Shown: positions 12,294-25,100, counted from the first letter of the stretch. The stretch: 64,000 nucleotides of DNA from Coriaria nepalensis (GCA_027186245.1 CP114482.1:4035001-4099000); one strand, 5' to 3'. A program made the numbers and translations. Notes: generated by a model from the sequence alone, not told the origin.

Positions 12294-12600
12294 GTGAGTA
12301 AAATCTCTCCCTCTCTGTGTTTGCTGGGCTTTTAAGGGAATATACATTTTTTATAATGAAATCGATTGTATTTCTCGGATTAGATTGTTCTTATCATCCA
12401 TTTTCCTTCTCATTTTTATAGAATGCTTTATTCATAGTGTGCTTCCTTGCCTTAAATTAGAATTTTCTTAAAAACCCATCATACTATGAACAAATTTGAT
12501 CACCGGGTATCTCCTTAATTTCACAAATTTTATGGTATGAGACATTTTCTTTCAATTCATTAACCTAATCCTGTACTCTTATTTATTTATTTCCCATCAG
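12294..12600 (+). other. 5' UTR intron of xylose isomerase
   Basis: It starts with a strong donor GTGAGTA and ends TTTCCCATCAG directly before GTAAAGAAAATGAAG. The ATG of the gene lies in the following exon. It is placed by splice consensus only. Introns in 5' leaders are common in housekeeping plant genes. Confidence 0.55.
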
Positions 12601-12609
12601 GTAAAGAAA

Positions 12610-15600
12610 ATGAAGGTCGGGAAGATATTGTTTCTGTTCATTTCTTTGAATGTGGTTTCGATAGGAGTGGTAAACCCACCCCCCCCCCCCCCCCCCCCCC
12701 CCCCTTCTTTTAATCCCTAAATTTTGTGACATGTTTGTTTTTTGGTATAAAGATGACGTTTATTTTTTCTCCTTCATCAGATTGGTGGGCCACCACAAAC
12801 ATGCCCTGTTGATCTTGCTGGTGAATGTAGTGGTTCCGGCGAATGGGAAGGGGAGTTTTTCCCTGATATTCCAAAGGTTAAATATGAGGTAGACTGGTTT
12901 ACTTTAGTTGAAATGGTGATCGAATTCTTGGAGCCTTCTTTACTTGTATTGGTTTTATCGGCAAATTTCAATAAAACGTATACTAATTTTAAGTAGAGTG
13001 AATGAAATTGTGTTTACAGAGAAAGATGATAAACTTTTTGTTCTTCCTCTCGTTTTAGGGTCCTTCTACCAAGAACCCGCTTGCATTTAAATGGTATAAT
13101 GCGGAGGAAATTCTCGGAAAAAAAATGAAGGTTTGATTTGTTCTTCTGTTTTTTTTTTCCTTCTTCCTTTTCTTTTTCTTTAAATGTAAAGTGTTCTATA
13201 GGGTTTATTAATCTTTTCGACAATTTTTAATTGAGATTTACAATAAATTTCAGGATTGGTTTAGATTTAGTGTTGCATTTTGGCACACATTCCGAGGGAC
13301 AGGAGGTGATCCATTTGGAGCTCCAACAAAGTATTGGCCATGGGAAGATGGTACTAATTCTTTGGCTATGGCAAAGCGAAGAAGTAAGATTCAATATGTA
13401 AACCCTTCACTCTTTGAAATTTTTTCATTAATAAGAGTACATGTTGACGTAATGGAGATTTTTCTCTATGTTTGCAGTGATGGCTAATTTTGAGTTCATA
13501 AAAAAAATTGGGGTTGATTGGTGGTGCTTCCATGACAGAGATATAGCCCCTGATGGCAAAACCTTAGAGGTAACTTAAGCATTTTTAGAGTTTACAAAGA
13601 ACTTTGTTTCAATATGTCTTACATTTTGGCCTCTTGTCGCTGCTTATTTCAGGAAGCTAATGCAAACTTGGATGAAGTGGTTGCCCTTGCTAAGGAGCTT
13701 CAGGTAAACTTACATTAAGGTCCTCTTGTATTAAATAAGTTTGTAAATCATGCAAGCCATTAGGGCGTTTGAAACCCAGTTGGACTCTAAAAAATCAGTT
13801 TGGACCCATAAAACCCAGACGTTGATGTAGAATTCATTTGGATAGATTTAAGTTAACTGACGTTTAGTGAAATTGGACTTTGGTCCAAACTGGACAAAAA
13901 GTAAGTGCTTCCAAATAAGTCTTAATATGCAAAATCCAGTTTACCTCACAATCTATCTACAGTTCTAGACAGTAAATTGAGTTTACCCTCAATTCAAAGG
14001 GATATCTTTAGATAGACTCTTTCAATAGTCAATACGTCTTTATAACAGGAGATGTTGTCTCTCATGTTACTTGCTCTATGTAGGGGACCAACATTCGACC
14101 GTTGTGGGGTACTGCTCAGCTTTTCATGCATCCTCGCTATATGCATGGTGGTGCTACCAGGTAAAATTTTGTTAACATCTTATACATACCTTATCTATCT
14201 ATTTATTTATTCTTTCGGGTATTTTGGTGTGAACTTCGTTTTCCCTAATAACAAGCCACAAAAAGGCAACAAAACACGATGGGGATGGATAAACTTTTTT
14301 TTTAATAAAAAAAATGGGGTTCTATTATTAGTGAATAAGCCCTGATAGATGTCTCCGTGTGGTGGCGTCAACTTTCTTGTTTTGTACTTTTTGGTTAAAC
14401 TCATTTTTCTCGAAATTTTTGAACTTGTTATAGCTCGGAAGTCGGTGTATATGCATATGCTGCTGCTCAAGTCAAGAAAGCAATAGAGGTTGGTGTATGA
14501 ATAATATTTTTATTTTAAATCATTGCAATGAATGACAGAATTACTTATTTTTTTATCTTATGTATTATTTATAGGTCACACATTATTTAGGGGGAGAAAA
14601 TTATGTATTTTGGGGTGGCCGTGAGGGTTATCAATCTTTACTAAACACTGATATGGAACGCGAGCTTGATCATATGGTCAGTTTATTGTAAATGTCTGAA
14701 TAAGTTTAATATTTATTACCTGGGTTTTTTTTTCCTCTCTTTATTAACTTGCTGAGAAAGGTGTGTATATCATCTATTCACAGGCTAGGTTTCTTGAAGG
14801 TGCCGTTGCATACAAGAAAAAGATTGGATTCAATGGTTTGTTTATGCAAATATAACCTCTATAAGCAGTCAAATTCACTATATTCGATTTTAACCATTCA
14901 CATCGTATGAGAAGCTTATCTCTCTTTTCTTGCTGTGCTTTATAGGGACACTCCTGATTGAACCCAAGCCTCAAGAGCCTACCAAACATCAGTGAGTTCT
15001 CTTAACAATCCCCCCCTCTCTAAATTTTTTTTTTCCTTTCTTTGTGTTCTATGCTTCTACAATCTTTAATCGGTATGTATGTTATCGCCCCTTTTAATTA
15101 TTTTATTTTATTTCCTTTTTTTCCCCAGGTATGATTGGGATGCTGCCACATCAGCTAATTTCCTTAGAAAATACGGGCTTATAGGTGATTTGGAATTTTC
15201 AAAATTGTTCGAACCATCTTGCATCAAATTTCTGGCATCACCATTATTACATCACCATTCGTTAGCTCTTACCAATAATCTTATATCAGAAGTTCCATCA
15301 TCCATTACAGACCAAAATCTTAATCTTAGAAAGCTTACACTATGTTCTAATTGCTCTTGTTGTAATGACCAATTCTCATCTGTATTGCCTCATTTTGTTT
15401 TACAGGAGAATTTAAACTAAACATTGAGTGCAATCATGCCACTCTATCTGGTCATAGGTACACACAAAAATTCTTTCCTTATAATTGTTTTAGAAATAAT
15501 CATTTTAAATTTTCTTTTCCCAGCTGTCATCACGAACTCGAGACTGCAAGAATCAATGGTTTGCTTGGAAATGTTGATGCAAACACCGGTGATCCTCAAG

Positions 15601-16742
15601 TTGGTATGTACTAGCTGACCTATTTTTTTCCTTCCACATTGATGGGTCCCACTTGTTGAGATTTATTTGGAGTTCTTCATTATTATTATTATTTTATTTA
15701 TTTATTTTAAAATTTTTAAGGTTGGGATACGGATCAGTTTCTCACAGACATTGGGGAGGCAACTATGATTATGCTCAGCGTGATTAGAAACATACGTAAT
15801 AATAGCACATCATGTAATTCTAAATTATCCCCACAATTTGAGAAAACTTGTTTGTGTTAATTGAGTTCATGCAATAACTTTACCACCATTTATAATTATC
15901 TTCTGTTCCCGATTACAGGGAGGATTAGCTCCGGGTGGATTCAACTTTGATGCAAAACTGTCAGTTCCCTTCTTTTTTGTCTGATCTTTTAGTTATTTTT
16001 AGTCTTTTTTATTTTTATTTTTTATTTTTAATTACTGAAAAATGTGCTATTCACATAAGGAAATAATTGTATTTAATTTAGGTCTATATTTGTAAATTAT
16101 GTTTGTTTTTTTTAATAGACGGAGAGAGAGCACAGACGTTGAAGACTTGTTCATTGCTCACATTGTCGGAATGGATACCATGGCCCGTGGGCTCCGGAAC
16201 GCTGCCAAGCTCATTGAGGTCCCTCTTTATATTTACTTTTATTTTCATTACTGTTATAATGATTGTGATTGTGATTATTATTTTCATTTTGCTATTTTCT
16301 TTGCTATATCATATGATGATGCTAATATTTATGGTGTGGTCCTTTTTGGTGAATGGAATGTATAGGATGGTTCTTTGGCCGAACTTGTTCGCAAGAGATA
16401 TCAGAGTTTTGATACCGAAATTGGATCTCAGATCGAGGTGATCGTCTTCGTTACTTCTTTTAATTTTATTTTATCCTTTAGTTATTCCAAAGTTTTTATG
16501 TGATCAAGTGTTTATCTGCATCTGTTTTGGCAGGCACGTAAGGCTGATTTTGAGTGGCTTGAGAAGAAAGCTCTTGAATGGGGAGAACCCAAAGTTCCTT
16601 CTGCTAAACAGGTAAAATATATAATAATACTAATCGAATATTTAACTTGGACAGATTTGTAGAATATGATAACAAAGGAGTCATCTTTCTGTTTTATTTA
16701 TTACAGGAACTTGCAGAGATGATATTCCTGTCTGCGCTGTGA
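12610..16742 (+). CDS. XYLA: xylose isomerase (EC 5.3.1.5), 20 coding exons, 476 aa
   Basis: Interconverts D-xylose and D-xylulose with two divalent metals. Exons: 12610-12669, 12781-12888, 13059-13130, 13254-13383, 13478-13569, 13653-13703, 14084-14160, 14434-14488, 14575-14676, 14784-14835, 14946-14991, 15129-15184, 15406-15457, 15524-15603, 15721-15791, 15919-15959, 16119-16218, 16366-16437, 16534-16611, 16707-16742 (1431 nt). Visible signatures are [13 protein letters not shown], the FHDRDIAP metal/catalytic region, [40 protein letters not shown] and GGFNFDAKL. The N-terminus ([20 protein letters not shown]) is a hydrophobic signal-like segment followed by paired cysteines, fitting the secretory/ER-type plant enzyme. 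Oddities: exon 7 lacks one residue that many plant homologues have after ELQ. The donor after exon 15 reads AT instead of GT (see findings), so that exon end is inferred from the conserved RN-GG junction. Confidence 0.95.
12679..12704 (+). repeat. poly(C) tract, 26 nt, in xylose isomerase intron 1
   Basis: An uninterrupted run of 26 C lies ten bases after the exon 1 donor in a 111-nt intron. The template strand is therefore a 26-nt G run. It is a striking outlier in this AT-rich DNA and probably length-polymorphic. Confidence 0.95.
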
Positions 16743-17110
16743 AAAAGGGGTCGGTAAGAAATAAGAGTAAACGTATAATAATATATGTTGTTCGGGAGAA
16801 GAAGCGGTTTTGGTTTTTGTTTTTGTTGCAGTCTTTATCTCTTGATCATGGAGAGGAAGTAAATACTTAGAAATGAAGTAGTAGTTAGTAACCGTTTCAT
16901 GGACAGCATCTTTGTTTATGCTCTACTAGGAAGATGTTTAGGACCAGCTTGGCTGCTTGCTGTTCTGGTTTGTAGACATTGAATTATGAAATGGAAGAAT
17001 GATTTCACCTTTATAACCCAATTTGGAATCAATTTAGCCTCTCTGTAACGTCTCTATTTTTTGGTTTCAGTTTGTGATATTATTGTAGATGTATAATCAA
17101 TAATGTATCC
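16743..17110 (+). other. 3' UTR region of xylose isomerase
   Basis: Downstream of the TGA the sequence is T-rich and contains AATAAT/CAATAATG near 17096, a plausible plant polyadenylation environment. The exact end cannot be seen. Confidence 0.4.
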
Positions 17111-17740
17111 ATCTTTTCGTACTGTTCATATTAATTTTTTCACAATGTGAGATTCAGTTGTTTTCTCAGAAGGAAATCGAGACAAGGCTTCATTCGGAAA
17201 ATTGGTCCTGATTAATAGGTTTGCGTAGAACTCAATCCGAAGAGCTACCTCGAGGAGGGAGGGTGCCTAAATTATTTATATATGTTAATATTAGCTCAGC
17301 CAATTTCAGATTTAGTAAATATACACTCTTAACAGATCTGATTGGGCGATACATATTATAAACAGTGGTATTGCAATGGGTTTCAGATCGGGTTAGATTG
17401 AACCGTGTTTTCTGCTTGGACTCGAACGGATTGGTTGCTTATCACTTTTTTTTCATATTATGGATCAGATCGAATTCAACCGAAAATAGACAGATCGGAT
17501 TGCACATCACCTTTCTTTCTTGGATTACCGATTGTCTCGGATTCCACGGAAAATGGACGGATCGGAATAAGCAGACCGCGGATTGCATACTAGTGCCTTT
17601 TAACAGACCATTCATGAAAATCGTTTTTCGGTTAGTTTTTTTAGTTTTTACCTTATTTTTGCAATTTATCATTACATACAAGAGCGGAATATTATCAAGT
17701 CGTGTCTCCTCAACATATGATAATAAGCATTTCTAATAAT
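17111..17740. other. spacer
   Basis: A mildly GC-richer stretch with several GATCGG/GGATCGG words and an open frame at 17365-17736, but no recognisable domain. Nothing supports a gene. Confidence 0.4.
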
Positions 17741-17749
17741 AATAATTAG

Positions 17750-18640
17750 GCCTTATGTTCAAAAACCTCTTGTATTTTTGTCTCCCTTTATATTTTAAAA
17801 TAATTATAAAAATTCCTATATTTATACAAAGCTGCTTAATTGTACCTTACATTTTCTAAAATATGCTAAACAAAACCTCTTATTTTTTGGGTCTGACATG
17901 TTGAGTAGGCATGACATGTCAACAAAAAAATATTAAAAAATAATTAAATTATATGATTGAAATTATTATTTTTACTTTTTTTATTCTTATTTTCCACCCT
18001 AATCTTTTTTTTTTTTCATTTTTTATCCCCTTATTCTTTCATTTTCTCTTATAAGATCTTGTAGAGGAAGAATTTTTTATTTATTTTTTAATTATAAACT
18101 TATTAGATATCTTCTCTATAAACGACGTAATATAATTTCAACACTCTTTTTACTTATAAACTAATCATTCTGAGAGCTTAAAAAATAACACAATACATAA
18201 AAAAATATTTTACCAAATAGAGTTTGGACACCACATTGCGATCTGAATCTCTCAGGCATGTTACTATCAATAGCATGCCGGCTGGTGGTGGATGTGGGAT
18301 AGCTGCTGAAGATAAGACCGTATGAAAAGATAAATGTCAATTGGGTGAAAGTATAAAATAATTGAGAGTAAGGGCTTCTAATTTTAACAAAATTAATATT
18401 TTCAATGTTATATGTAATTTTAATGACATGGTATTCCCTTATCAGTTTTCCACATCGTTAACAGGAAAGATGAGACGGCTATGAGGTTAAATAGCATACT
18501 TTACAAAATGTGAGGCTTTTAGCTCCTAAATCAAAATTTAGAAGCTTTACTTTAAGTATTTTAAAATGTAAGGGGTATTTAGTTCTATTTTTAAAATATA
18601 GGGGGGTTCTTAGCTCTCTCAACTAATAATATAAGGGGTT
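17750..18640. repeat. candidate MITE-like element with long imperfect inverted ends
   Basis: The left 200 bp (CCTTTATATTTTAAAAT, CCTTACATTTTCTAAAATATGCTAAAC, ACATGTCA) and the reverse complement of the right 200 bp (CCCCTATATTTTAAAAAT, CCTTACATTTTAAAATAC, AGTATGCTATTTAACC, CCATGTCAT) carry the same words in the same order. This suggests degenerate terminal inverted repeats around about 0.5 kb of spacer. No transposase is present and no target duplication was resolved. Confidence 0.35.
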
Positions 18641-19029
18641 AAAACTCTAATAATAATAATAATATAATAAAATATTGATAAATTAATATTAATAAGGATA
18701 AATAATTTTTATTAATTTAATATAATATTAAAATATTTAAAATATCATTAAAAAAATTATTAATTTATCGAATTACAATTAATAATAATTATAATTTTAA
18801 TTGTATTGGATACAAGTAAATCCATACCAGCACCGGAGGGAATCTTGACTCTACTCTGCGTTACTTTCCTACTTCTCTTCTTCTTGTCACAATCCTTTGT
18901 TTCTGTGGAGGTTGAAGAAACGAGAACGAATTCCACGATACTCTGCCTTTGCTTTCTTCTCCAAAATTTTCCTTCTCTACCTCCATCTTCACCGTCAATC
19001 TCGCAGAGCAGGCCCTCTCCTTTTCCCAA

Positions 19030-19111
19030 GTATGTAATGATCTCTCTCCCTCGTTCTCTCACTCCTGTATTTTGTTTCTTCGGTTTCCTCACTCTGTTAT
19101 TGTTTTCTCAG
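19030..19111 (+). other. 5' UTR intron of ARL1
   Basis: The donor GTATGTAATG follows a pyrimidine-rich leader, and the acceptor TTGTTTTCTCAG precedes GGAGCTACAGGG. Removing it joins two leader segments upstream of the ATG at 19167. Placement rests on splice consensus only. Confidence 0.5.
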
Positions 19112-19166
19112 GGAGCTACAGGGTTCTGCGTCTGAGATCTGAATCTGATCCGTATCGGATCTAATC

Positions 19167-22100
19167 ATGGGGATTTTGTTTACGCGGATGTTTTCTTCTC
19201 TCTTCGGCAGCAAAGAAGCTCGGATCCTTGTTCTTGGTCTCGACAATGCCGGAAAAACTACGATTTTATGTAGGTTTCCTCTCGTTTTGGCGCTTGTTCT
19301 TTTCGCATGTTTTTGTTTTTGCTTTGATGTGTATGGATTTCTCATAAATTAGTACATTCTGTATGAATTATGGGCAGATCGGCTACAGATGGGGGAGGTC
19401 GTCTCCACAATTCCAAGTTAGTACTCTTTTCACGGTGATTTTTATTGATTTCTTTTCTGTATATGGTTTCTAATTGATTGATCACTGTGCTATTCCCTCT
19501 TATCGTTTAAAATACATTGTTAATTGATGCAGCAATTGGATTTAATGTTGAAACGGTTCAGTATAATAACATCAAATTTCAAGTTTGGGATCTGGGTAAG
19601 TCGATCAATATCCTATAATTTCTGTTATCTACATTGAATTAGTTTTAAAATTTCTTATATTCAATGTATTTGTCATATCTGAGACTGACTCAGTTCGATG
19701 AGCAAAGAAAGGAACAACACTACTTTACTGCTTGATATTGATTAGATTGTAAATCAATGGTTCTTTCTCCATTGACAGTGAAATAGTTTAGATCTATAGT
19801 GCATTATGTTTTATGACATGTGTTTGTTAGCAGATGAAATATGTATAGGCTGATTATTTTGTGAATGGATAAAAGTTTGGGTTGTTGATAAATTGTAAGT
19901 TGGCTGGCTGATCTAGATATAGTCATAGAGATCCAGTTTATTCCCTTGCACTTAAGTTGGGTCCTGTCAAGTGATATCACTTAGAGAGGTTAAATAACAG
20001 ATAGATATTTGTATAACATATTCATGTACTGATACTCCGCTATCCACTTATAGAAATGGAGTCATACGGCAGGCATACTGGTCTGCAGAAATGTATTTGT
20101 CACTAATACACGCACATGTGTAAGTGAGAAGTATGGCATATTGTAGGTTTTACCCTTTTAAGAGTATTAATCTCATATGATAAAAGAGCACACTAAGAAG
20201 GTAGATGATGGGTCATGCCAAATCTTCTAACAACTTGGCTCTGCTTTGTTATCTTTATAAAAGTTTATTTCAGTGGTTTATAACTTGTTATTGTTCTGGT
20301 CAGCTCTCCGTATAAGAATATGTTATTGTCTTTCATGCTTGAAAAGAGAATTTATCATCAAATCATTTTCTTTGTTGACTTTGAATTGTTCGGACAGAAC
20401 CTCTTTTCGATCTTTGCTTCAAGCTTTCTTATATTCCAGTATGTAGAAAAGGATTAGTTTCACTGAGTTTCTCTATTGTTAATTGGTGCAGGTGGACAGA
20501 CGAGTATAAGGTGAGCTTATTATTTCAAATAGTTTTGGTTCTTACTTCAAGACTTACTCTTTATAGAAGTTTGGATAAGTTAATTATTATTATTATTTTC
20601 TTTGTTTTTCCCATTGTAATGGTGTCAAAAGTATTGAGCTGATTTGGATTACAATTATAGACTCTCTTTTTCTGTTAACAACAACCATAATTCTGGTCTC
20701 TTGATCATTCCTGAGTTCAAACCTTAGGTTAGTTTTATACACATAGTTAGTTTAAGTGTAACCGCTTTAGTTAGGAAGGATTAGCCAATACGTTTACAAT
20801 CCTGTACCTGTTCGTATTTATGGTTAGATGCATTATGTATTTCTTTTTTCTCTTTTATTTTTGTTCTTCTTAGCTAAATGGCAATTGATCGTATTGTCTG
20901 GGTAGTTGATTTCTCCTTGTCTCCTAGATCTTCTCCTTGGCTGGTATTGGTCTGAAATCTGAATGTCTGGAATGGATTGAAGTCGTATATCTCGAGCAAA
21001 AACTAAATTGAGTTGATATGAATCCTATTAGGTAAGTTCACAATAAGGAATAGAAAATTGAAGGGTGCTGGTAAGATAGTTATGCAAACTGAGTTTAGTT
21101 AGATTTGAGGTAAATTGGATATGCATTTGGACCAACGATTGAGGGCATATATGAAAAACGTAGGTTCTGTTTTTCTTACTTTTACTAGGTTACATCAGCT
21201 ATATATAAGGTTACAGAGGAGAAAAAAATAGGAATAAAAAAGTCATATCTATACATGAATGGTAATCCTAGCCTAACCATAAGCCCACTATTCTAGGAGA
21301 GACAATAGCTGTGAGTATCTTTCCTTTATTGACTATTTCCTAACACTCCCCCTCAAGCTGGAGAGTATGCATCTTGCATTCCCAACTTGGAGACAAATCC
21401 TTGAAACACTGAGTTGCTAAGTCCTTTTGTGAGCACATCTGCCATTGACTGTTTGTTGAGACATAAGGAGTACAAATTAATCTGCTATCCAATTTTTCTT
21501 TGATAAAATGCCTATCCACTTCAATATGCTTTGTTTTGTCATGTTGGACAGGATTGTGTGCAATATTGATAGCTGATTTGTTGTCACAAAATAATATCAT
21601 TGGTTCTGCCCATTTGATCTTTAAGTCTTCTAAAATGATCTTTATCCATAGGAATTCACATACTCCTTGAGCCATTGCCCTGAATTCTGCTTCTGCACTT
21701 GATCTTGCCACCTCATTTTGCTTCTTACTTCTCCATGTCACAAGATTACCCCCTAGAAATGTGCAGTATCCCGTAGTGGGTCTATCAATGAGAGAACTTG
21801 CATAATTTTCATCGGTGTATGCCTCGAGAACTAACCCTATATTCCTTTTAAATAGAATTCCCTTGCTCGGATTACCTTTTATGTAGTGCAATATCCTGAA
21901 GACCACTTGTAGGTGAACTTCTTTCGGGTTATGCATGAATTGGCTAACTACACTCACAACATATGCAATATCTGGTCTTGTGTGAGTAAGATATATGAGC
22001 TTTCTGATAGGACCCGATCTAGAGATATAGAATTAAGGCTAATCTTTATTATGCAATAGCCAAAATAACATAGGTTGGTCTACTATTCGAGAGGTAGACC

Positions 22101-25100
22101 ATCTCTCCCTAAGAGTTCTTACTCTCCAAAATCAATTCCTCCCTAAACTCTAGCCATACTATTTCCTATTTATACTACTAACCAACCAATTACTAAAATA
22201 GCCTCATAATAATAATACTAATAATAATACTACTAATAATAATAATGATGGGTCTAACATTACTCCCCTCTCAACGAGACACCTTGTCCTCAAGGTGGAA
22301 ATCGGGAAACTGTGGTATGATACGGATGGTCCAGAAACCGGGGGTCTAGATGGTGATGCACTAGTTCCTCCTGCCTCTCCTCGTCCGTTTCTACCTCATC
22401 ATCATCCTCATCATCGACCATTAACACCTGGAGCCTCCTCTCCTTACAACGGTGCCCGGGCGTGAATTTTTCATCGCAACGAAAACACAATCCCATAGCT
22501 CTTTTATTAGCCAACTCGGTCTCCGTCAACCTCTTGAAACTCCCCTCCGGGCTGTTTCCGGCTCTCCACTCTCTCGAAGCCTCCTTACCAACGGTGTTGG
22601 TTTGAGTCCGGGCGTTATAGTTCCTGGAATAGCCTTTTGTAACCATACTGCCAGTGCTGTTTTTTGCTGCTTTTTTGGCATTTTTCTTCTCCTCCACTTG
22701 TAATGCCAAGTCCATGTACTCCCCCAATCCTTGTGGCCGAAGCAACCTCAATGCTGCCCGAATTTCCGACTTCAACCCCTTTAGAAAATTCCCCTCTAAG
22801 ACCTCTGGCGAGACACCTGTTAATGGGCCCAAAAGCAACTCAAATTTCTCATGATATTCCAAAACTGTCCCCTTTTGACGAAGGGCCAAAAACTGCTTGT
22901 ACAAGTCCCCATCTTGTTAGGTCTGAAACCTCACCATTACCCGTTGCTTGAATTCAGCCCACGACCCAATGGGTTGGCAGTGCTCGCACCATTGGAACCA
23001 TGACAACGCCGGTCCCTCCAAACAGAGGCCCGCTGCCTATAACTTTTTCTCCTTGGAAAGCCCGTTAACCGCGAAGTATCTTTCCACCCTATATACCCAT
23101 GCGGTTGCATTCTCGCCTTCAAAGATCGGCATTTTCAGTTTGCGAATCTGCGGGTCAGCCCACATTCTGCCTTGCCCCGCTGCTGCATACTGCCTTTGCC
23201 CCACCCAAGGGGGTTCCGTCTGAAACCTAAAATCTGCCCTTGGCGTCCTTACCCCACTACTAGCGGCGGTTCCACCCCCTAGACCAATCAACGAATTCTG
23301 TCCAGTTTTCCCTTGGTCGGAATTGACCCCTTTCGGCCGGCCCCCACTGTGGCGCCGCCCCCTTCAACCCGCTACTCGTGTCACCCCCAAAGGCGCCTCT
23401 AACCTGACCTTCCACACCCGCGCCCCCCATGGCGCAGCCTGCCCTCGATTCTCCCCCTACTCGCCTCTTGCGCGATAGCCCTGGCTGCCTTCTCCCTCGC
23501 TTTCCCCTACTGCTTGACCGCCCGTAGGTTGATTAGGGTTTGGCAATGACCGAACTTGCATCTCGGTCAGTTTCACCAACATAGCTTCCAGCGACGAAAA
23601 CTGTTGTTGCACGGTCGAGAAGCGTTCTTCGATCGTTGTCTTAATCGCCGATACTTCGCTCTCCAATTTATCCTCTAGTGCCTCTACCTTTTTCGCAGCC
23701 ATTGTCGATCGAGTGCTCTGATACCAATTTGATAGGACCCGATCTAGAGATATAGAATTAGGGCTAATCTTTATTAGGCAATAGCCAAAATAACATAGGT
23801 TGGTCTACTATTCGATAGACCGTCTCTCCCTAAGAGTTTTTACTCTCCAAAATCAATTCCTCCCTAAACCCTAGCCATACTATTCCTATTTATACTACTA
23901 ACCAGCCAATTACTAAAATAGCTTTATAATAATAATACTAATAATAATACTACTACTAATAATAATGACGCTACTAATAATAATGACGGGTCTAACACTT
24001 TCCCACCAGTTTTTGATATGATTCCCTATCCACAACTGGATCTTCATATGCCTCCCCTAGTTTATGATTCAGATCAATTGGGGTGGAAACGGGCTTACAA
24101 GCTAACTTCCCTATCTCCCTTAAGGGACCACTCACATATTTTTGTTGTGAAATAAAGATGCCCTCTTTAGAATGGGCTACTTCGATTCCTAGGAAATACT
24201 TCAATCTTCCAAGCTCTTTTATTTCAAACTCTCTTACCAAACATCTCCTTAAGGCTTCCTTCTCTTTTGCATCATTACATGTTATAATTATATCATCTAT
24301 ATAAACCAACAAGGTTGTGACTCCCCCTATATCTGAATGTTTTATGAAAAGTGTGATCGCATTGATTCTGTTTGTACCCTATGTCCAGCATAACCTTTGC
24401 AAATCTCCAAAACAGGCCCTAGGTGATTGCTTGAAGCCATACAATGCTTTCTTCAATTTGCATACGTTGTTGTTGCTTAGATTTCCCTTGAAGGCTGGGG
24501 GAATATCCATATATATCTCCTCTTCCAAGTTACCGTGAAGGAAAGCATTTTTTACATCAAATTGCTCTAGCTGCCAATAGAAGTTTGCTGCTAGTGATAG
24601 TAAAATCCTTACAGTATTCATTTTTGCTGTTGGGGCGAATGTCTCCTAATAGTCAACTCCATAGGTTTGAGTATATCCTTTCGCCACAAGTCTAGCTTTG
24701 TATCTCTCTAGAGAGCCATTAGATTTGTATTTTACTGTGAACACCCACTTGCATCCCACAGATTTCTTCCCAGCCGGTAAATCTATAATGCTCCATGTTT
24801 GATTCTTCTCTAGTGCCTGCATTTCTTCTCTCATAGTAGCCTTTCATTTCTCATTAGATAATGCATCAGATAATGTATTAGGAATCTTAATGGTATTTAA
24901 ATTGACTAGGAAGCTTTTGTGTGAGGGTGAAATTTTTTCAAATGACACATACTTTGCTAAAGGATAGAGAGGTGTGTTTGTGCATTTTCTAGTGCCTTTT
25001 CTAAGAGCAACGGGAAGATCAAGATCATGAACTAATGGAAGAGAGGGGTTAGGATCTATATTTACCTCATGTCTAGGAGTAGGTGTTGAGGCTTGGGCCT

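Larger units (their letters stand above)
22005..23997 (-). mobile_element. gag-only LTR element (TR-GAG type) nested in the copia element
   Basis: A 1993-bp element with LTRs 22005-22259 and 23730-23997 (TGTTAGACCC...CCTATCA on the minus strand). The 5-bp target duplication CTTTC is perfect (22000-22004 and 23998-24002). The primer-binding site TTGGTATCAGAGC lies at the inner edge of the right LTR, and a GAGGGGAG polypurine tract precedes the left LTR. The only coding content is a Ty3/gypsy-style gag with a CCHC zinc knuckle. No protease, reverse transcriptase or integrase is present, and there is no room for them. This matches the non-autonomous TR-GAG class described in plants, which needs enzymes from a partner element. 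Confidence 0.9.

Noticed and set aside
15792..15925. U12-type AT-AC intron in xylose isomerase
   Set aside because: The start ATACGTAAT does not match ATATCCTT, no U12 branch motif is obvious, and ending at GATTAC would break the frame.
17365..17736. 123-residue open frame in the xylose isomerase-ARL1 spacer
   Set aside because: No recognisable domain, overlapping frames on both strands, no splice or promoter context.
18806..19135. 109-residue frame upstream of ARL1
   Set aside because: Lies in the ARL1 leader and its intron; Ser/Pro/Leu-rich by pyrimidine composition, so not called as a gene or uORF.
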